38,168 bases of DNA, taken from positions 64,460-102,627 of the forward strand of contig VHDE01000006.1 in the NCBI GenBank assembly GCA_016871515.1, written 5' to 3'. Shown here piece after piece: positions 9,105-17,560 of this stretch. How positions within the stretch are numbered: the stretch's first letter is position 1; every line of letters begins with the position of its first letter. Position numbers and translations under genes: made by a program. The stretch comes from Verrucomicrobiota bacterium. GTDB taxonomy: Bacteria; Verrucomicrobiota; Verrucomicrobiia; Limisphaerales; SIBE01. The notes below the pieces were generated by a model. It saw only the letters and a program-made list of their open reading frames with translations. It searched no databases and was not told the origin of the DNA.

Positions 9105-10340
9105 ATGTCCAGCGCCCCTACTCCGTCCAGAATTCTAGTCGTTGATGACGAGGAAATCGTTCTTTCAGTAATCAAGCAACAACTTCAACCGGAAGGCTTC
9201 GAAGTGACCGCCGTCAATAGCGCCACCAAAGCGCTCGAAGCGCTCGAACGAGATGAGTTTTCCGTGATCATCGCTGACCAGGAAATGCCGGGGATGAGCG
9301 GGTTGGACTTTCTTTCCAAAGTAGCTGATCCATGCCCGGGGATGACGCGGTTGCTCCTGTCGAGCACACTGACGGTAAAGGATCTGGCGGATGCAATCAA
9401 ATCGAACCTGATTCACCGGTTCCTGGCCAAGCCGTGGTTGCGTGAAGAACTCTTGGTCGTTGTGCGCAACGCCTTTGCGCTTCATCTGGCGGATCAGTCC
9501 CTATCCCTAACCGCCACCGGCGGCGCAGCCGTCGAGCCGGCGGCAGCTGCAACTGCCGATCAACCGGATGGTTCGTCTGAAGCGTCCGCGAGTTCTGCCG
9601 CTCAAGGCGGCGCCACCGTTCTCGATGCCTTTATCAGCATGCTGAGGGCTTATCACCCGAACTTAGGGAATACTGCGTTGCGCACGACAGCGTTGTGTCG
9701 AAAGGTGGCGGAGATCCTCGAGTTGCCGCCTGCGGAAGCTCAAAACCTGGTTTGGGCTGCAGGACTGCACGATATTTCGCTGGTTGGCGTTGATCGCGGG
9801 ATAACGCGCCGATGGCTGCGGTCCCCGGAAAAATGCACCGATCAAGAGATGATCTTAATCAAGAAGCATCCACAGGAAACGGTCGATATGCTGGCCAACT
9901 ATCCGGAATTCAAGGCCGCTGGCGACATCATAGTCGCGCACCACGAGAATTGGGACGGGACCGGCTATCCGCACCGGCTAAAGGGCGAGGCCATCCCATG
10001 GCTTTCGCGCGTCCTGGCAGTGGCCATCTATTTTTGCAATAAGCATCAGGCGCCAGCTCAAGTCCTGACTGATGTTCAGTCGCAAACCGACAAGATGTTC
10101 GACCCGCAAGCCGTCGAAGTCGTGGCTAAAGCAGTGCCCTTGACGGAACTGCCTCGGGGCGAGCGGGAAATTCTCCTTATCGAATTGCAGGCGGGAATGG
10201 TGCTGGCTGGAGATATTTATAACGCAGGCGGCGTGTTAATCATCGCCAAAGGCCGCGAACTAACGATGGCCTGGATCAACAAGATTCACAACATCAACAA
10301 CGCTACCCCGCTCAATCCACTCGTGTTGGTCTATTGCTAG
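9105..10340 (+). CDS. Response regulator: REC domain plus degenerate HD-GYP-like output domain
   Basis: A 411-residue two-domain regulator. Residues 9-125 form a receiver domain with the acidic pocket D14-D15-E16, phospho-acceptor D58 in VIIADQEMP and K109 in FLAKPW. An alanine- and serine-rich linker spans about 135-170. Residues 172-320 resemble HD-GYP phosphodiesterases: H222-D223, KKHP at 253-256, H279-H280 and WDGTGYP at 283-289. The usual HDIGK signature reads HDISL, losing the conserved lysine, and the later ADxxDA metal/substrate segment reads AIYFCNK. Catalysis of c-di-GMP hydrolysis is therefore doubtful, and it may only bind ligand or partner. A C-terminal segment of about 60 residues resembles the extension found in such regulators. 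No sensor kinase is adjacent. The stop overlaps the convergent leucine-rich-repeat gene by four bases. Confidence 0.86.
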   Translation: MSSAPTPSRILVVDDEEIVLSVIKQQLQPEGFEVTAVNSATKALEALERDEFSVIIADQEMPGMSGLDFLSKVADPCPGMTRLLLSSTLTVKDLADAIKSNLIHRFLAKPWLREELLVVVRNAFALHLADQSLSLTATGGAAVEPAAAATADQPDGSSEASASSAAQGGATVLDAFISMLRAYHPNLGNTALRTTALCRKVAEILELPPAEAQNLVWAAGLHDISLVGVDRGITRRWLRSPEKCTDQEMILIKKHPQETVDMLANYPEFKAAGDIIVAHHENWDGTGYPHRLKGEAIPWLSRVLAVAIYFCNKHQAPAQVLTDVQSQTDKMFDPQAVEVVAKAVPLTELPRGEREILLIELQAGMVLAGDIYNAGGVLIIAKGRELTMAWINKIHNINNATPLNPLVLVYC

Positions 10341-11179
10341 AACACCTTGACGCCGTACTCCTGCAAGCTGGCGACTTGTTTTTGCTTGTTCGCGGAGCTG
10401 ATGGGATTGCCATTGTTGTAAAGTTTAAGGAAAGGAGCAAAGCGTTTCTCGCCTTCGTGGTCGCGCTTGACGATATTTATTAGCGGAGTGAAATCCCGAA
10501 TTTCGTTGTTCTCTAAAAACAGGTAATAAAGCCCGGTTAGTCCGTCCAACGGAGTCAGATCGGAAATTCTGTTATTATTCAACGATAGCGTCGACAAACC
10601 CCTTAAGTTGCCGAGGCCGTCGATATCTTCGATTTGGTTGTTATCGAGATAAAGCGAGGAAAGCTTCTTCAGGTTCAGGAGCGGAAAAATCTCCGTGATG
10701 CGATTATGAAATAGATAAAGCGAAGCGAGATTGGACAATCCACGCAAAGGACGGAGGTCAGTAACCTCATTGTGAGAAAGCTCGATGTACTGGAGCGCTT
10801 TGACGTCCGCGAGAGGTTTAATGTCCTTGATCTGGTTGTTAGCAAGATTGAGGTACTGCAATTTGGTCATCCCCTTCAACGGCTGCAAATCCGTGATATT
10901 GTTGTCTGCCAAATCGAGCGACGCCAAATTCACGCACTTTTCCAAGCCGGACAAATCGGCAATGCCCTTTCCTTTGCCTTCAATCGTAGAAAGGTTCACC
11001 AAATCGGCCTCAGTGAGCGGCTTGTCGCTATCGCGCTTCTCAAGCACAAATTTGCGAACTGCCGCCTCTAGATTCTTATCCTTAAAGATGGGCGCTTCAG
11101 CCCGAGCATTTTGGGCGGACGCAGCCAGAGAAATTAAGCCGGTGAGACACAATAGAAAACTAGCTTTAGCGTAATTCAT
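10337..11179 (-). CDS. Exported leucine-rich-repeat (internalin/SDS22-like) protein
   Basis: A 280-residue protein with signal peptide MNYAKASFLLCLTGLISLAA. A short helical cap (about residues 30-60, FKDKNLEAAVRKFVLEK) is typical of bacterial LRR proteins. About eight 22-residue repeats of the type LxxLxLxxNxIxDLxPL follow, for example LASLDLADNNITDLQPLKGM. The C-terminus is a short capping segment rich in lysine and asparagine. LRR domains of this kind form binding solenoids, so a role in protein or surface-ligand recognition is likely. There is no catalytic domain and no anchor other than the signal peptide. The gene is somewhat A+T-richer than its neighbours. Confidence 0.87.
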   Translation of the reverse strand: MNYAKASFLLCLTGLISLAASAQNARAEAPIFKDKNLEAAVRKFVLEKRDSDKPLTEADLVNLSTIEGKGKGIADLSGLEKCVNLASLDLADNNITDLQPLKGMTKLQYLNLANNQIKDIKPLADVKALQYIELSHNEVTDLRPLRGLSNLASLYLFHNRITEIFPLLNLKKLSSLYLDNNQIEDIDGLGNLRGLSTLSLNNNRISDLTPLDGLTGLYYLFLENNEIRDFTPLINIVKRDHEGEKRFAPFLKLYNNGNPISSANKQKQVASLQEYGVKVF

Positions 11180-11453
11180 ACAGAGATCGCATTGTTTTGA
11201 GATGATTTAGAACAAAATTGTTATTCAACAAAAGAGCAAGGTTTTTTTGGTTTTTTTTTCGTTTCCCATTTAGCAGAGTTTCCAAAACTTGGTCGTAAAC
11301 TTTAGCGGAATTCGTCATTCGATTAAGTTTTTGACAACGATTACGACGAAGTTTTTGCCGTGAGACAGTCTCGGGGACAGGCCCTAACCAGCTAGGAATC
11401 CAAAGCCAACTTCCTGATGCGGGCTAACCCTGATTCTGCAAACAGGGCCACGC
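11180..11453. other. A+T-rich intergenic region upstream of the LRR gene
   Basis: This gap is notably T-rich, with runs of seven and nine T around 11245-11265, unlike the rest of the window. It must contain the promoter of the minus-strand LRR gene. I see TTGACA-like words (near 11332) but no matching -10 box at proper spacing. No gene is visible. Confidence 0.35.
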
Positions 11454-11645
11454 CTAATTGCGCAACCCGACCGAAACTCGTGACAACTTGCAGGCGCGCT
11501 TTCCGAACAATTCGTAAACCGGGCGGGCCGCGTCGAGACATTTCATTACTCCCGACAGCACAAAGATCTCGTCCCGTTTGGGAGCAATCGTCAGGAGCGG
11601 CCGTGGAGCTAGAGCTGCGATCAGTTCGGGAAAGTCCCAGGGCAC
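11454..11645 (-). pseudogene. C-terminal remnant of an alpha/beta hydrolase (acetyl xylan esterase/dienelactone hydrolase type)
   Basis: This minus-strand frame reads PWDFPELIAALAPRPLLTIA, then KRDEIFVLSGV and ARPVYELFG. That is the C-terminal strand-helix region of exported alpha/beta hydrolases, where the catalytic Asp and nearby core lie. The nucleophile serine region and the N-terminal two thirds are missing. Upstream, the frame soon closes with a stop. The fragment is about 63 residues, against more than 300 in the family. I infer a decayed gene that lost most of its sequence. It could also be a recent deletion product next to the hydrophobic ORF at 11621. Confidence 0.45.
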
Positions 11646-11908
11646 TGCGGAAGGATCGCAAAAAGAATCCCGATCAAGGGTTTCCCTTTCGGCGGGAACG
11701 CGATGACGGTGTCCTCAAAAGGGGGCGTTCTGAAGTCGGGATCGGAATCGTTCAGGAGGAGCACCGTGGCAGTATGATCGGCCGGAAACAACACAAGGTC
11801 CGTGTTCCAAAGGAACACGGTCGAACCCATGATAAGGACGACAGCCAAGGGCCAACGCCATTTTCGGTTCTTGCGCTGCGGTTGCCCGGATGCAGATTCG
11901 AGAGGCAT
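11621..11908 (-). CDS. Small hypothetical protein with one membrane segment
   Basis: A possible 95-residue protein. It has a basic start (QPQRKNRKWR), a single hydrophobic helix (WPLAVVLIMGSTVFLW, about residues 18-34) and then an acidic, proline-rich tail. It would be a membrane-anchored protein with its C-terminus outside the cytoplasm. I recognise no family. The last residues run into the hydrolase remnant in another frame, so the true C-terminus may have been lost to the same deletion. There is no clear ribosome site upstream of ATG 11908. Confidence 0.35.
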   Translation of the reverse strand: MPLESASGQPQRKNRKWRWPLAVVLIMGSTVFLWNTDLVLFPADHTATVLLLNDSDPDFRTPPFEDTVIAFPPKGKPLIGILFAILPQCPGTFPN

Positions 11909-12035
11909 CAAAGTGCGAGACGCTGACTTAGGCGATCATAAACAGGTTGGTCTTTCCTGCAATGCGTTGTTTTGGCCAGGATCGTCATTTTGCAACTCGT
12001 CAGCGTCAGCGTTCATCCCTTGTAAGCATGGCGCC

Positions 12036-12968
12036 TCAATTTGCGGCCGTCGTGCCGGATTTCAGCAAGTTCGCGAGCGGCTCTTTGACGGCTTCGGCCC
12101 AGATTTCGTAACCTTTCGTCGAGGGATGCAATCCATCCATCATCACGTCTCTCGGGATGTTGCCTTCGGCGTCCAGGAACTTGTTGCCGATGTCGAGGTA
12201 GAACACGTGTCTGCCATCATGAAGTTTGGCGATGGTTTGGTTGATCGCGCGGATGGCCGATCGCACCGGGTTCTCAGGCGTGCTGCGGGGAAACACGGCC
12301 AGCAAAAGAATTTTCGCGTCCGGAAAATCCTTGCGCATCTCGAGCACCACCGCGCCGATTCCCTCGGCGATTTCCGGCGGCGAGTTGCGTCCGGTATTGT
12401 TGGTGCCGATCATCAGCATGATGGCTTTGGGCTTGAAGCCTTGCCCTTCGCCATTCTGCAATCGAGACAAAACGCCCTGCGTCGTATCGCCGGAGATGCC
12501 GAAGTTCGCAACCTTCATCTCGCTGAAGTATTTGTCGAACACCGGCTTGCCCGCGAAGTTACCGGACGCATTGCGCCAGAAGTCGGTGATGGAATCGCCC
12601 ATGAACAACACGTCGATGTCTCCCTTTTTCGCCAGCTCGACGTTGGCGTTGTGTTTGGTTCTGAACCCTGGGGCGAGCGATGGAACGATCGCGGTGTTGG
12701 CGCGCGGTGGATTAACCGCGATCAAGTCGGGGAATTTGTTGAGGATGGCCTTGGTGGCTGGATCGACCGTGGCCAGATACTTCTTCAGGCTTTGTCTGGC
12801 TTGTTCAACCTCGGCATCGGACGGTCTGGGAATCGTGACCGCGGGCGGAACAGGAGCCGGCTGAATTGCTTGCTGTGCGCGGGAAGGATTTCCATCGAGG
12901 GCGAGCAGCGCCACGGCAGCGAAAGTGAGGAGAGTGGTGACAGGTCGTGTTCGAGATGTGACGTTCAT
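12036..12968 (-). CDS. Exported SGNH/GDSL hydrolase (PAF acetylhydrolase-like esterase)
   Basis: A 310-residue secreted esterase with a signal peptide at residues 1-32. All four SGNH blocks are visible: nucleophile S126 in FMGDSITDFW, oxyanion glycine G160 in FGISGDTTQGVL, N190 in MIGTNNTG, and the D278-x-x-H281 dyad in MMDGLHPS. The core resembles the PAF-acetylhydrolase beta-subunit group that is common in Verrucomicrobia and Planctomycetes and that deacetylates carbohydrates or lipids. The segment between the signal peptide and block I (about 40-115) is longer than in minimal enzymes and may be a spacer domain. It lies on the same strand as the Gfo/Idh oxidoreductase but 300 bases away. 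The substrate is unknown; a sugar-ester is a guess from genome context. Confidence 0.9.
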   Translation of the reverse strand: MNVTSRTRPVTTLLTFAAVALLALDGNPSRAQQAIQPAPVPPAVTIPRPSDAEVEQARQSLKKYLATVDPATKAILNKFPDLIAVNPPRANTAIVPSLAPGFRTKHNANVELAKKGDIDVLFMGDSITDFWRNASGNFAGKPVFDKYFSEMKVANFGISGDTTQGVLSRLQNGEGQGFKPKAIMLMIGTNNTGRNSPPEIAEGIGAVVLEMRKDFPDAKILLLAVFPRSTPENPVRSAIRAINQTIAKLHDGRHVFYLDIGNKFLDAEGNIPRDVMMDGLHPSTKGYEIWAEAVKEPLANLLKSGTTAAN

Positions 12969-13272
12969 ATCAGATTAAGGGGTTTGATTGTGCTTCGCGA
13001 AAGATGAGGTCATCCTCTGCCCGAGCGCGAGATAAATGTTGAGCTGGTTCGCAACATTCGGCGCGCCTGGCGTGCGTTTCATTTAACAGCGCTCTTCAAC
13101 CGCAGCAGATAAATGCGTCCCCGAATTTGCGAATCGGCTTCGAGGGGACGGGCCGTCCCCTCTCCTGGGAAAGCTTTCGTGGAGTCTCGGCTGTGCGGCG
13201 CTGCCTTTTGAGCGAACACCAAAGACACGCACTTTCCCGCCGCACACCGATTCTTCGCAGGTCGCCTTTAGG
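12969..13272. other. Intergenic region between the SGNH and Gfo/Idh genes
   Basis: No gene is supported. The stretch contains the palindromic repeat at 13142-13207. Its minus strand can be read as a short peptide rich in Ser, Arg and Pro, which I treat as a shadow of the repeat. Confidence 0.4.
13142..13207. repeat. Palindromic repeat (GAGGGGACGG core)
   Basis: The 21-base word at 13142-13162 is a near-perfect palindrome, GAGGGGACGG then its complement around one central base. A G+C-rich tail to about 13207 carries paired GGCGCTGCC-type words. The combination looks like a second family of dispersed repeat, distinct in sequence from the GGAGCGC-ended hairpins. Confidence 0.55.
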
Positions 13273-14652
13273 TCAGGACACGGCGGGCGGGGCGAAGCCT
13301 TCCCGATAATTGCGTGACACAATTTCCCCGTTGGCCTTGTCGTGGTTGCTGAACTTGAAGTTCGCGGCATCCCATCGCAATTCCTGGCCGGGGAAACGCG
13401 TCGCTTTGACCGCGAGCAACGCCGGTTCCGTGATGCGCCAACCAATATCGAACGGAGTCCAGAGCGGTTTCTTGTCGCCGAGGCAATTGTCGGCCCAATC
13501 CTTCCAATGATTGCGTGGCGCCACTTCCGGCTGCGGTTCATCTTTCACTTCCTGTCCTTTGCGGAAGATTTTGAGGGCACCGTCAGCTTGCAGCAAGAGC
13601 GTCCCTTCTTCGCACACGACCATGGTGTGATTCGCGGCCGGCTTCATCGGCGGGAGACCCAGAGCGGCAAATGACGGCAGCAGCGCATCATCGTTATAGC
13701 GCACAACGAACTTTTCGCGGGCGAACTTGCCGCCGCCGGGATAGGTGATAGTGCTCTGATTGTGAGCCGTGTGACCGGTATTAGACGGCTTCGGCGTGTG
13801 CGTAATGACCGCTTCGGGTGAAGGCAGGTCATAGGCGAAGTAAAGCAAGTCGAGCAAGTGACAGCCCCAGTCGGCCAATTGGCCTCCGCCGGTCTCCCAA
13901 AACGCGCGCCAACGCCGCGGCGCGAGGTCTTCGCTGTAAGGCATGTCGCCCGTGAGCGGGCCGCGCCACAAATCCCAGTTCAAATAGTCCGGCACCGGCT
14001 TGGCTTCGGGATAACTGCTCCACGGATCGGTGAAATAAAAACCGCGCGAGACACCGCCCGTCCAGACATACGCCTCGACCGGGCGACCCAGTTGGTTCTT
14101 GCGGAGAATTTCCACGGAGACCATGCGGCCCTTGTTGCAGGCGCGTTGATTGCCCATCTGTGTCACGAGATTCGGCCGTGCCTTGAGGCCATCTCGGATC
14201 ATCCGGAGTTCAGCGAGTTGATGCACGAGCGGCTTTTGGCCGTAGATATGTTTGTTGTGCTTCATCGCGGTCAACATTACCGGCGCGTGATGAAAGTCGG
14301 GCGCATCCAGAATCACGGCATCGAAGTCGTTGATCTTGTTGGCGAAGGCTTCGCGATAATCGGCTAGCGTCCAGGCATTGGGATGTTGCTTTTTGATCGA
14401 CTCGAGTTGGCGGCTGTCCACATCACAGAAGCCGGCCCATTCGATCATCGGGTGGTCCTTCAAGCCGTTGCGTTGCATACTGCCGACGCCGCCGACCCCG
14501 ATCTGAAGGATGCGCAGCTTGCTGTTCTTGTTGACCTGCGCCCGCGCGGACAGCGACAGCGAGGCGATTCCAGCAGTGATGAGAGCGCCGGTCTTGAGAA
14601 AACTGCGGCGCGTGACAGGAGAATGGGAACGATGTTGATGTTTTCTATTCAT
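13273..14652 (-). CDS. Tat-exported Gfo/Idh/MocA family oxidoreductase
   Basis: A 459-residue NAD(P)-dependent oxidoreductase with a twin-arginine signal (TRRSFLKTGAL, residues about 14-24), so it is exported folded with its cofactor. The Rossmann fold begins at about residue 40 (LRILQIGVGGVGSMQRNGL). A conserved EKP-like segment reads GQKPLVHQLAELR. The C-terminal alpha/beta domain carries WETGGGQLADWGCHLLDLL, the usual active-site His region. Verrucomicrobial and planctomycete genomes carry many such Tat-exported paralogues, mostly thought to act on sugars or sugar derivatives. I use ATG 14652, which starts the Tat signal; an in-frame ATG at 14676 would add eight residues. Family is firm, substrate unknown. 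Confidence 0.9.
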   Translation of the reverse strand: MNRKHQHRSHSPVTRRSFLKTGALITAGIASLSLSARAQVNKNSKLRILQIGVGGVGSMQRNGLKDHPMIEWAGFCDVDSRQLESIKKQHPNAWTLADYREAFANKINDFDAVILDAPDFHHAPVMLTAMKHNKHIYGQKPLVHQLAELRMIRDGLKARPNLVTQMGNQRACNKGRMVSVEILRKNQLGRPVEAYVWTGGVSRGFYFTDPWSSYPEAKPVPDYLNWDLWRGPLTGDMPYSEDLAPRRWRAFWETGGGQLADWGCHLLDLLYFAYDLPSPEAVITHTPKPSNTGHTAHNQSTITYPGGGKFAREKFVVRYNDDALLPSFAALGLPPMKPAANHTMVVCEEGTLLLQADGALKIFRKGQEVKDEPQPEVAPRNHWKDWADNCLGDKKPLWTPFDIGWRITEPALLAVKATRFPGQELRWDAANFKFSNHDKANGEIVSRNYREGFAPPAVS

Positions 14653-14842
14653 ATTGGATTGCCCGCCATTGTGCATGGAAACCTTCGCGGCTCAAGGGAA
14701 GAAATTGAGTGTAAGGATTCTACTTCCAACTCGGGCTGGAGGCCCGCTCTCTGTCGAAGCTTGCTGCGGAGCTGGGGTTAGACAAATCCAATTAGACTGG
14801 CGCGTTGCTTTGCAAAGAAAGATTCGCAAACATTCACCGTGC

Positions 14843-15480
14843 ATGACCCGTAAACGCAACACAAAGAAATCCACAACCGAATTCGCTTTCAATGACGATG
14901 AACAACTGGATCTGATCGGAACTGAAAAGCCATTGCGCAAGATCACACGGCTTCCGATCGTCCTAAACAGCGCTACGCAGAATGAACGTATTTTGCCGGA
15001 AAGCAAATACGCTGAGTTATTTGAGGCGAGGCGCGCTTTGCTCGATGGCAGAAAGATGTTCGCAATGCCGCTTGGAAAGGGTTGCCCTGGGATGAGTTCA
15101 CAAAACTCGGAATTACAGCCGAAGGGAAAGCAGCTGCGGAACGCTTAGGATTCTCTCCAACAGAAGTGTTTGCTCACCCTTAATTGCTTCAAGAGAAGCC
15201 CGAACTTTTCGATTACTACCGCCTCGTCGCCTGCCTCTCGAATAAAGGTCCCGGTCAGATCAAATCGAAGCTCGGCACTAGGAGGAACAAATTCTCATCG
15301 CCTGAGGAGTTCGGGCTGAACTTAAGATTTTTAGCTTGCTCGAAATCTGTAACGACGAGAACGCTCGCACAACGTTCCTGACAGAGATATTCAAGTTCAT
15401 CCTCCGAGAATTCTGAATTCCTGGAATCTATCAATTCTGTTTTGGAGGCTTCGCCTGCCACGGCCGCCGACGCAATTCCT
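14843..15480 (+). pseudogene. Broken gene, possibly a type II restriction endonuclease
   Basis: ATG 14843 opens a basic, lysine-rich reading frame (MTRKRNTKKSTTEFAFNDDE). Near 15049 the frame shifts; the next frame continues KDVRNAAWKGLPWDEFTKLG and SPTEVFAHP, meets an in-frame TAA at 15182-15184, and resumes LLQEKPELFDYYRLVACLS. A third frame reads LKIFSLLEICNDENARTTF before ending. The block around PELFDYYRL and LSNKG recalls the central part of XcyI/XamI-like restriction enzymes, but I cannot confirm this by eye. At least two frameshifts and one stop make it a decayed gene. No methyltransferase lies next to it. Confidence 0.5.
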
Positions 15481-16115
15481 CAGCGCACTGCGACTCCCGC
15501 CTGAGCTGCTTTCGCTAGCATTGAATCGAGTTGTTCGAGGCAAAAGCGGGACCACGACTCGTAAACGGACAGGTCCTTCGCTGCTTCAGAAATCGAGATG
15601 AACTCGGGCGCGACGATGCCGCTGCGTCGCCCAACGATCGCTTCATTGGGCACGTGCATGACGTGGACGACTCCGAAGTGCACGGAACCGACCTCCGTGC
15701 TGTCATCGTTAATGACCGCGACGGCTGCTTCATTCATCTCCTCGATGGCAACCTCTTCCATCAGCTCTCGGCGCATTCCTTCGTGATAACCGAGCTGGTT
15801 GGAAAAGAGTCCGTGGTCCTCCTCCGAGATGTGTCCGCCGATGCCGACCGAATACAATCCGTGCAACCGTGTTTCCTGGCCGCCTTTGCCCCGGCGATAC
15901 CGCAATATCCGGTCGTTGCAGAGAATGAGGACATAAGGGATGAGCTGTTTGTAACGTTTGTCCTGCTCGGCATCGCTTCGGTTGAGATACAATATCTGCG
16001 AAGGCGAGGTTACAGCTGGCAGGTATTTGTCTATTTCGAGGCTGAGCCCCTGAAACACGCCGATCTCTTCTAAAAGCTTCCGCGGAAAACAAAGCACTCG
16101 TTCTTCTGTAGCCAT
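15480..16115 (-). CDS. Nudix-superfamily-like phosphoesterase
   Basis: A 211-residue cytoplasmic protein. The region GIGGHISEEDHG followed by GMRRELMEEVAI matches the Nudix box pattern (G...REL.EE), with the helix glutamates that would bind Mg2+. The spacing between the GG and the REL.EE part is longer than in the classic 23-residue box. Proteins like this are usually annotated as predicted phosphoesterases of the Nudix superfamily. I chose ATG 16115 because AAAGG lies at good distance upstream; an ATG at 16190 would add an unlikely 25 residues. The downstream end meets the broken gene at 14843-15480 tail to tail. The substrate is unknown. Confidence 0.72.
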   Translation of the reverse strand: MATEERVLCFPRKLLEEIGVFQGLSLEIDKYLPAVTSPSQILYLNRSDAEQDKRYKQLIPYVLILCNDRILRYRRGKGGQETRLHGLYSVGIGGHISEEDHGLFSNQLGYHEGMRRELMEEVAIEEMNEAAVAVINDDSTEVGSVHFGVVHVMHVPNEAIVGRRSGIVAPEFISISEAAKDLSVYESWSRFCLEQLDSMLAKAAQAGVAVR

Positions 16116-16205
16116 CGTCTGTTGCCTTTCTGTTGTCGCCGGCGATATGACAATATGCTCGACTCCTTCGCGAGTAAACGTTGTTAGCAACTGTTGACAG
16201 GTTAC

Positions 16206-17453
16206 TCACAATTCTTCGGTTTTGGCCTTCCGCAGATCCGGCAGAAACCACGTGAACAGTCCGATCAACGGCAGGAATGAAGAGGCGAACATCACAAAAC
16301 CGACGCTGGTTGCGTCCGCCAATTTCCCAAGCACGGCTGACCCGATTCCCGCGAGTCCGAAGGCCAAGCCGAAAAAAAGGCCTGAGATGAGACCGACTTT
16401 TCCAGGCATTAGCTCCATGGCATAGACCAGGATTGCCGGAAATGCGGAGGCCATGATCGCGCCGATGAATATTGAGAGCAGTGCGGTCCAGAACAAGTTC
16501 GCGCGCGGCAGCAGCAGAGCAAACGGGGCGATGCCTAAGATCGAGAGCCAGATCACCTGTTTGCGTCCGATGCGATCGCCAACAGGTCCTCCCGCCAGCG
16601 TTCCGGCCGCGCCCGCGCCAAGGAACAGGAACAGATAAATTTGGGATTGTTGCACGGAGACACCAAACTGCTGCATCAGATAGAACGTGTAATAGTTCGT
16701 CATTGCGGCGAGGTAGATAAACTTTGAGAACATCAAAAGCAAAAGAACTCCCAACGTGATGGCCACCTTCGTCTGGCTTGCGGTTTCACCAACTGCCGCC
16801 AATCGATGGCCTCGGCGAGCTCTCTCCACCAACTTTTCCTGATACCATCGACCGGCCTTCGACATGATGATCAATCCTATAAACGCGAGCGCGCTGAACC
16901 AAAGGATGTGGCGCTGGCCGTGCGGCACAATAATTCCCGCGGCCAGGAGCGGACCAACTGCTGTTCCCGCGTTGCCTCCAACCTGAAAAAGCGATTGAGC
17001 AAAACCGTGTCGGCCACCTGAGGCAAGCCGAGCCATGCGCGACGACTCCGGATGAAAGATCGCTGAACCCAAACCCACCAACCCCGCCGCAATCAACACC
17101 AATGAATACGTCGGCGCGAGTGCGAGCAGGACCAACCCGCACAAGGTCACTCCCATGCCAATGACCAACGAGTAGGGTTTGGGATATATGTCCGTGTACA
17201 ACCCCACGACCGGTTGGAATACCGATCCGGCCATCTGAAACGTCAGCGTAATCAGGCCAATTTGAGTGAAGTTGAGATTGAACGAATCCTTCAACAGCGG
17301 GTAAATCGCTGGAATCAACGCCTGAATGGCATCGTTCAGGAGATGACAGAAACTTAAAGCAAAGAGAATCGCCATCGAAGAAGTCCGAGTTGCGATGGCG
17401 GGCATCGCTGGCCGGGATTTGGCTTCTGACGCGATCGGTTGTGTTTTGGGCAT
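16206..17453 (-). CDS. MFS transporter of the fosmidomycin-resistance (Fsr) type
   Basis: A 415-residue major facilitator with about 12 membrane helices. Helix 1 begins near residue 27 (MAILFALSFCHLLNDAIQAL). The segment FHPESSRMARLASGGRHG with FAQSLFQVGGNAGTAVGPLL is strongly typical of Fsr-like efflux proteins. A second MFS motif A-like loop reads GGPVGDRIGRKQVIW. Such proteins export drugs or small metabolites by proton antiport. The start ATG lies directly after the T-tract of an intrinsic terminator-like hairpin, and the likely ribosome site AGGG is inside that hairpin, so expression is probably controlled by the leader at 17454-17560. The ligand is unknown. Confidence 0.9.
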   Translation of the reverse strand: MPKTQPIASEAKSRPAMPAIATRTSSMAILFALSFCHLLNDAIQALIPAIYPLLKDSFNLNFTQIGLITLTFQMAGSVFQPVVGLYTDIYPKPYSLVIGMGVTLCGLVLLALAPTYSLVLIAAGLVGLGSAIFHPESSRMARLASGGRHGFAQSLFQVGGNAGTAVGPLLAAGIIVPHGQRHILWFSALAFIGLIIMSKAGRWYQEKLVERARRGHRLAAVGETASQTKVAITLGVLLLLMFSKFIYLAAMTNYYTFYLMQQFGVSVQQSQIYLFLFLGAGAAGTLAGGPVGDRIGRKQVIWLSILGIAPFALLLPRANLFWTALLSIFIGAIMASAFPAILVYAMELMPGKVGLISGLFFGLAFGLAGIGSAVLGKLADATSVGFVMFASSFLPLIGLFTWFLPDLRKAKTEEL

Positions 17454-17486
17454 AAAAAAGGCCCTGCTACCTTTCGGGAGCAGGGC
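17454..17486 (-). terminator. Intrinsic terminator-like hairpin directly before the MFS start codon
   Basis: On the minus strand GCCCTGCT (17479-17486) pairs with AGCAGGGC (17461-17468) around a 10-base loop, and CCTTTTTT follows at once. The ATG of the transporter comes right after the T-tract at 17453. The 3' arm contains AGGG eight bases before the ATG, so folding would also hide the ribosome site. Confidence 0.8.
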
Positions 17487-17560
17487 GAGTAAAAGTGAGG
17501 TTCCGTTACTCTCTCGCGGGCTGCTCCCGGCTTACCCAAATCAGGTGAACCATGGAACGC
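17454..17560 (-). promoter_or_regulatory. Candidate attenuator/riboswitch leader of the MFS gene
   Basis: Three pairings compete in this leader. The terminator hairpin is at 17461-17486. A 9-base word CGGGAGCAG (minus strand, 17521-17529) is perfectly complementary to CTGCTCCCG (17475-17483), which is the 5' arm plus loop of the terminator, so it can act as antiterminator. The same word can also be locked in a local hairpin CGGG-AGCAG-CCCG. A GGTTC/GAACC helix (17547-17551 with 17499-17503) would enclose that local hairpin as a closing stem. This is the architecture of a transcription-attenuating riboswitch. I do not recognise a known class. Confidence 0.55.

Noticed and set aside
11802..13007. 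Plus-strand open frame of 401 codons
   Set aside because: It lies antisense to the SGNH esterase, whose four catalytic blocks are all present on the other strand.
15255..15461. Minus-strand short ORF
   Set aside because: It lies within the decayed gene at 14843-15480 and shows no motif of its own.
17499..17551. Possible small SRP RNA in the MFS leader, because of an AGCAGCC word
   Set aside because: The GGAA tetraloop and the conserved symmetric internal loops of SRP RNA are absent. The terminator ends directly at the MFS start codon, which fits a leader better.
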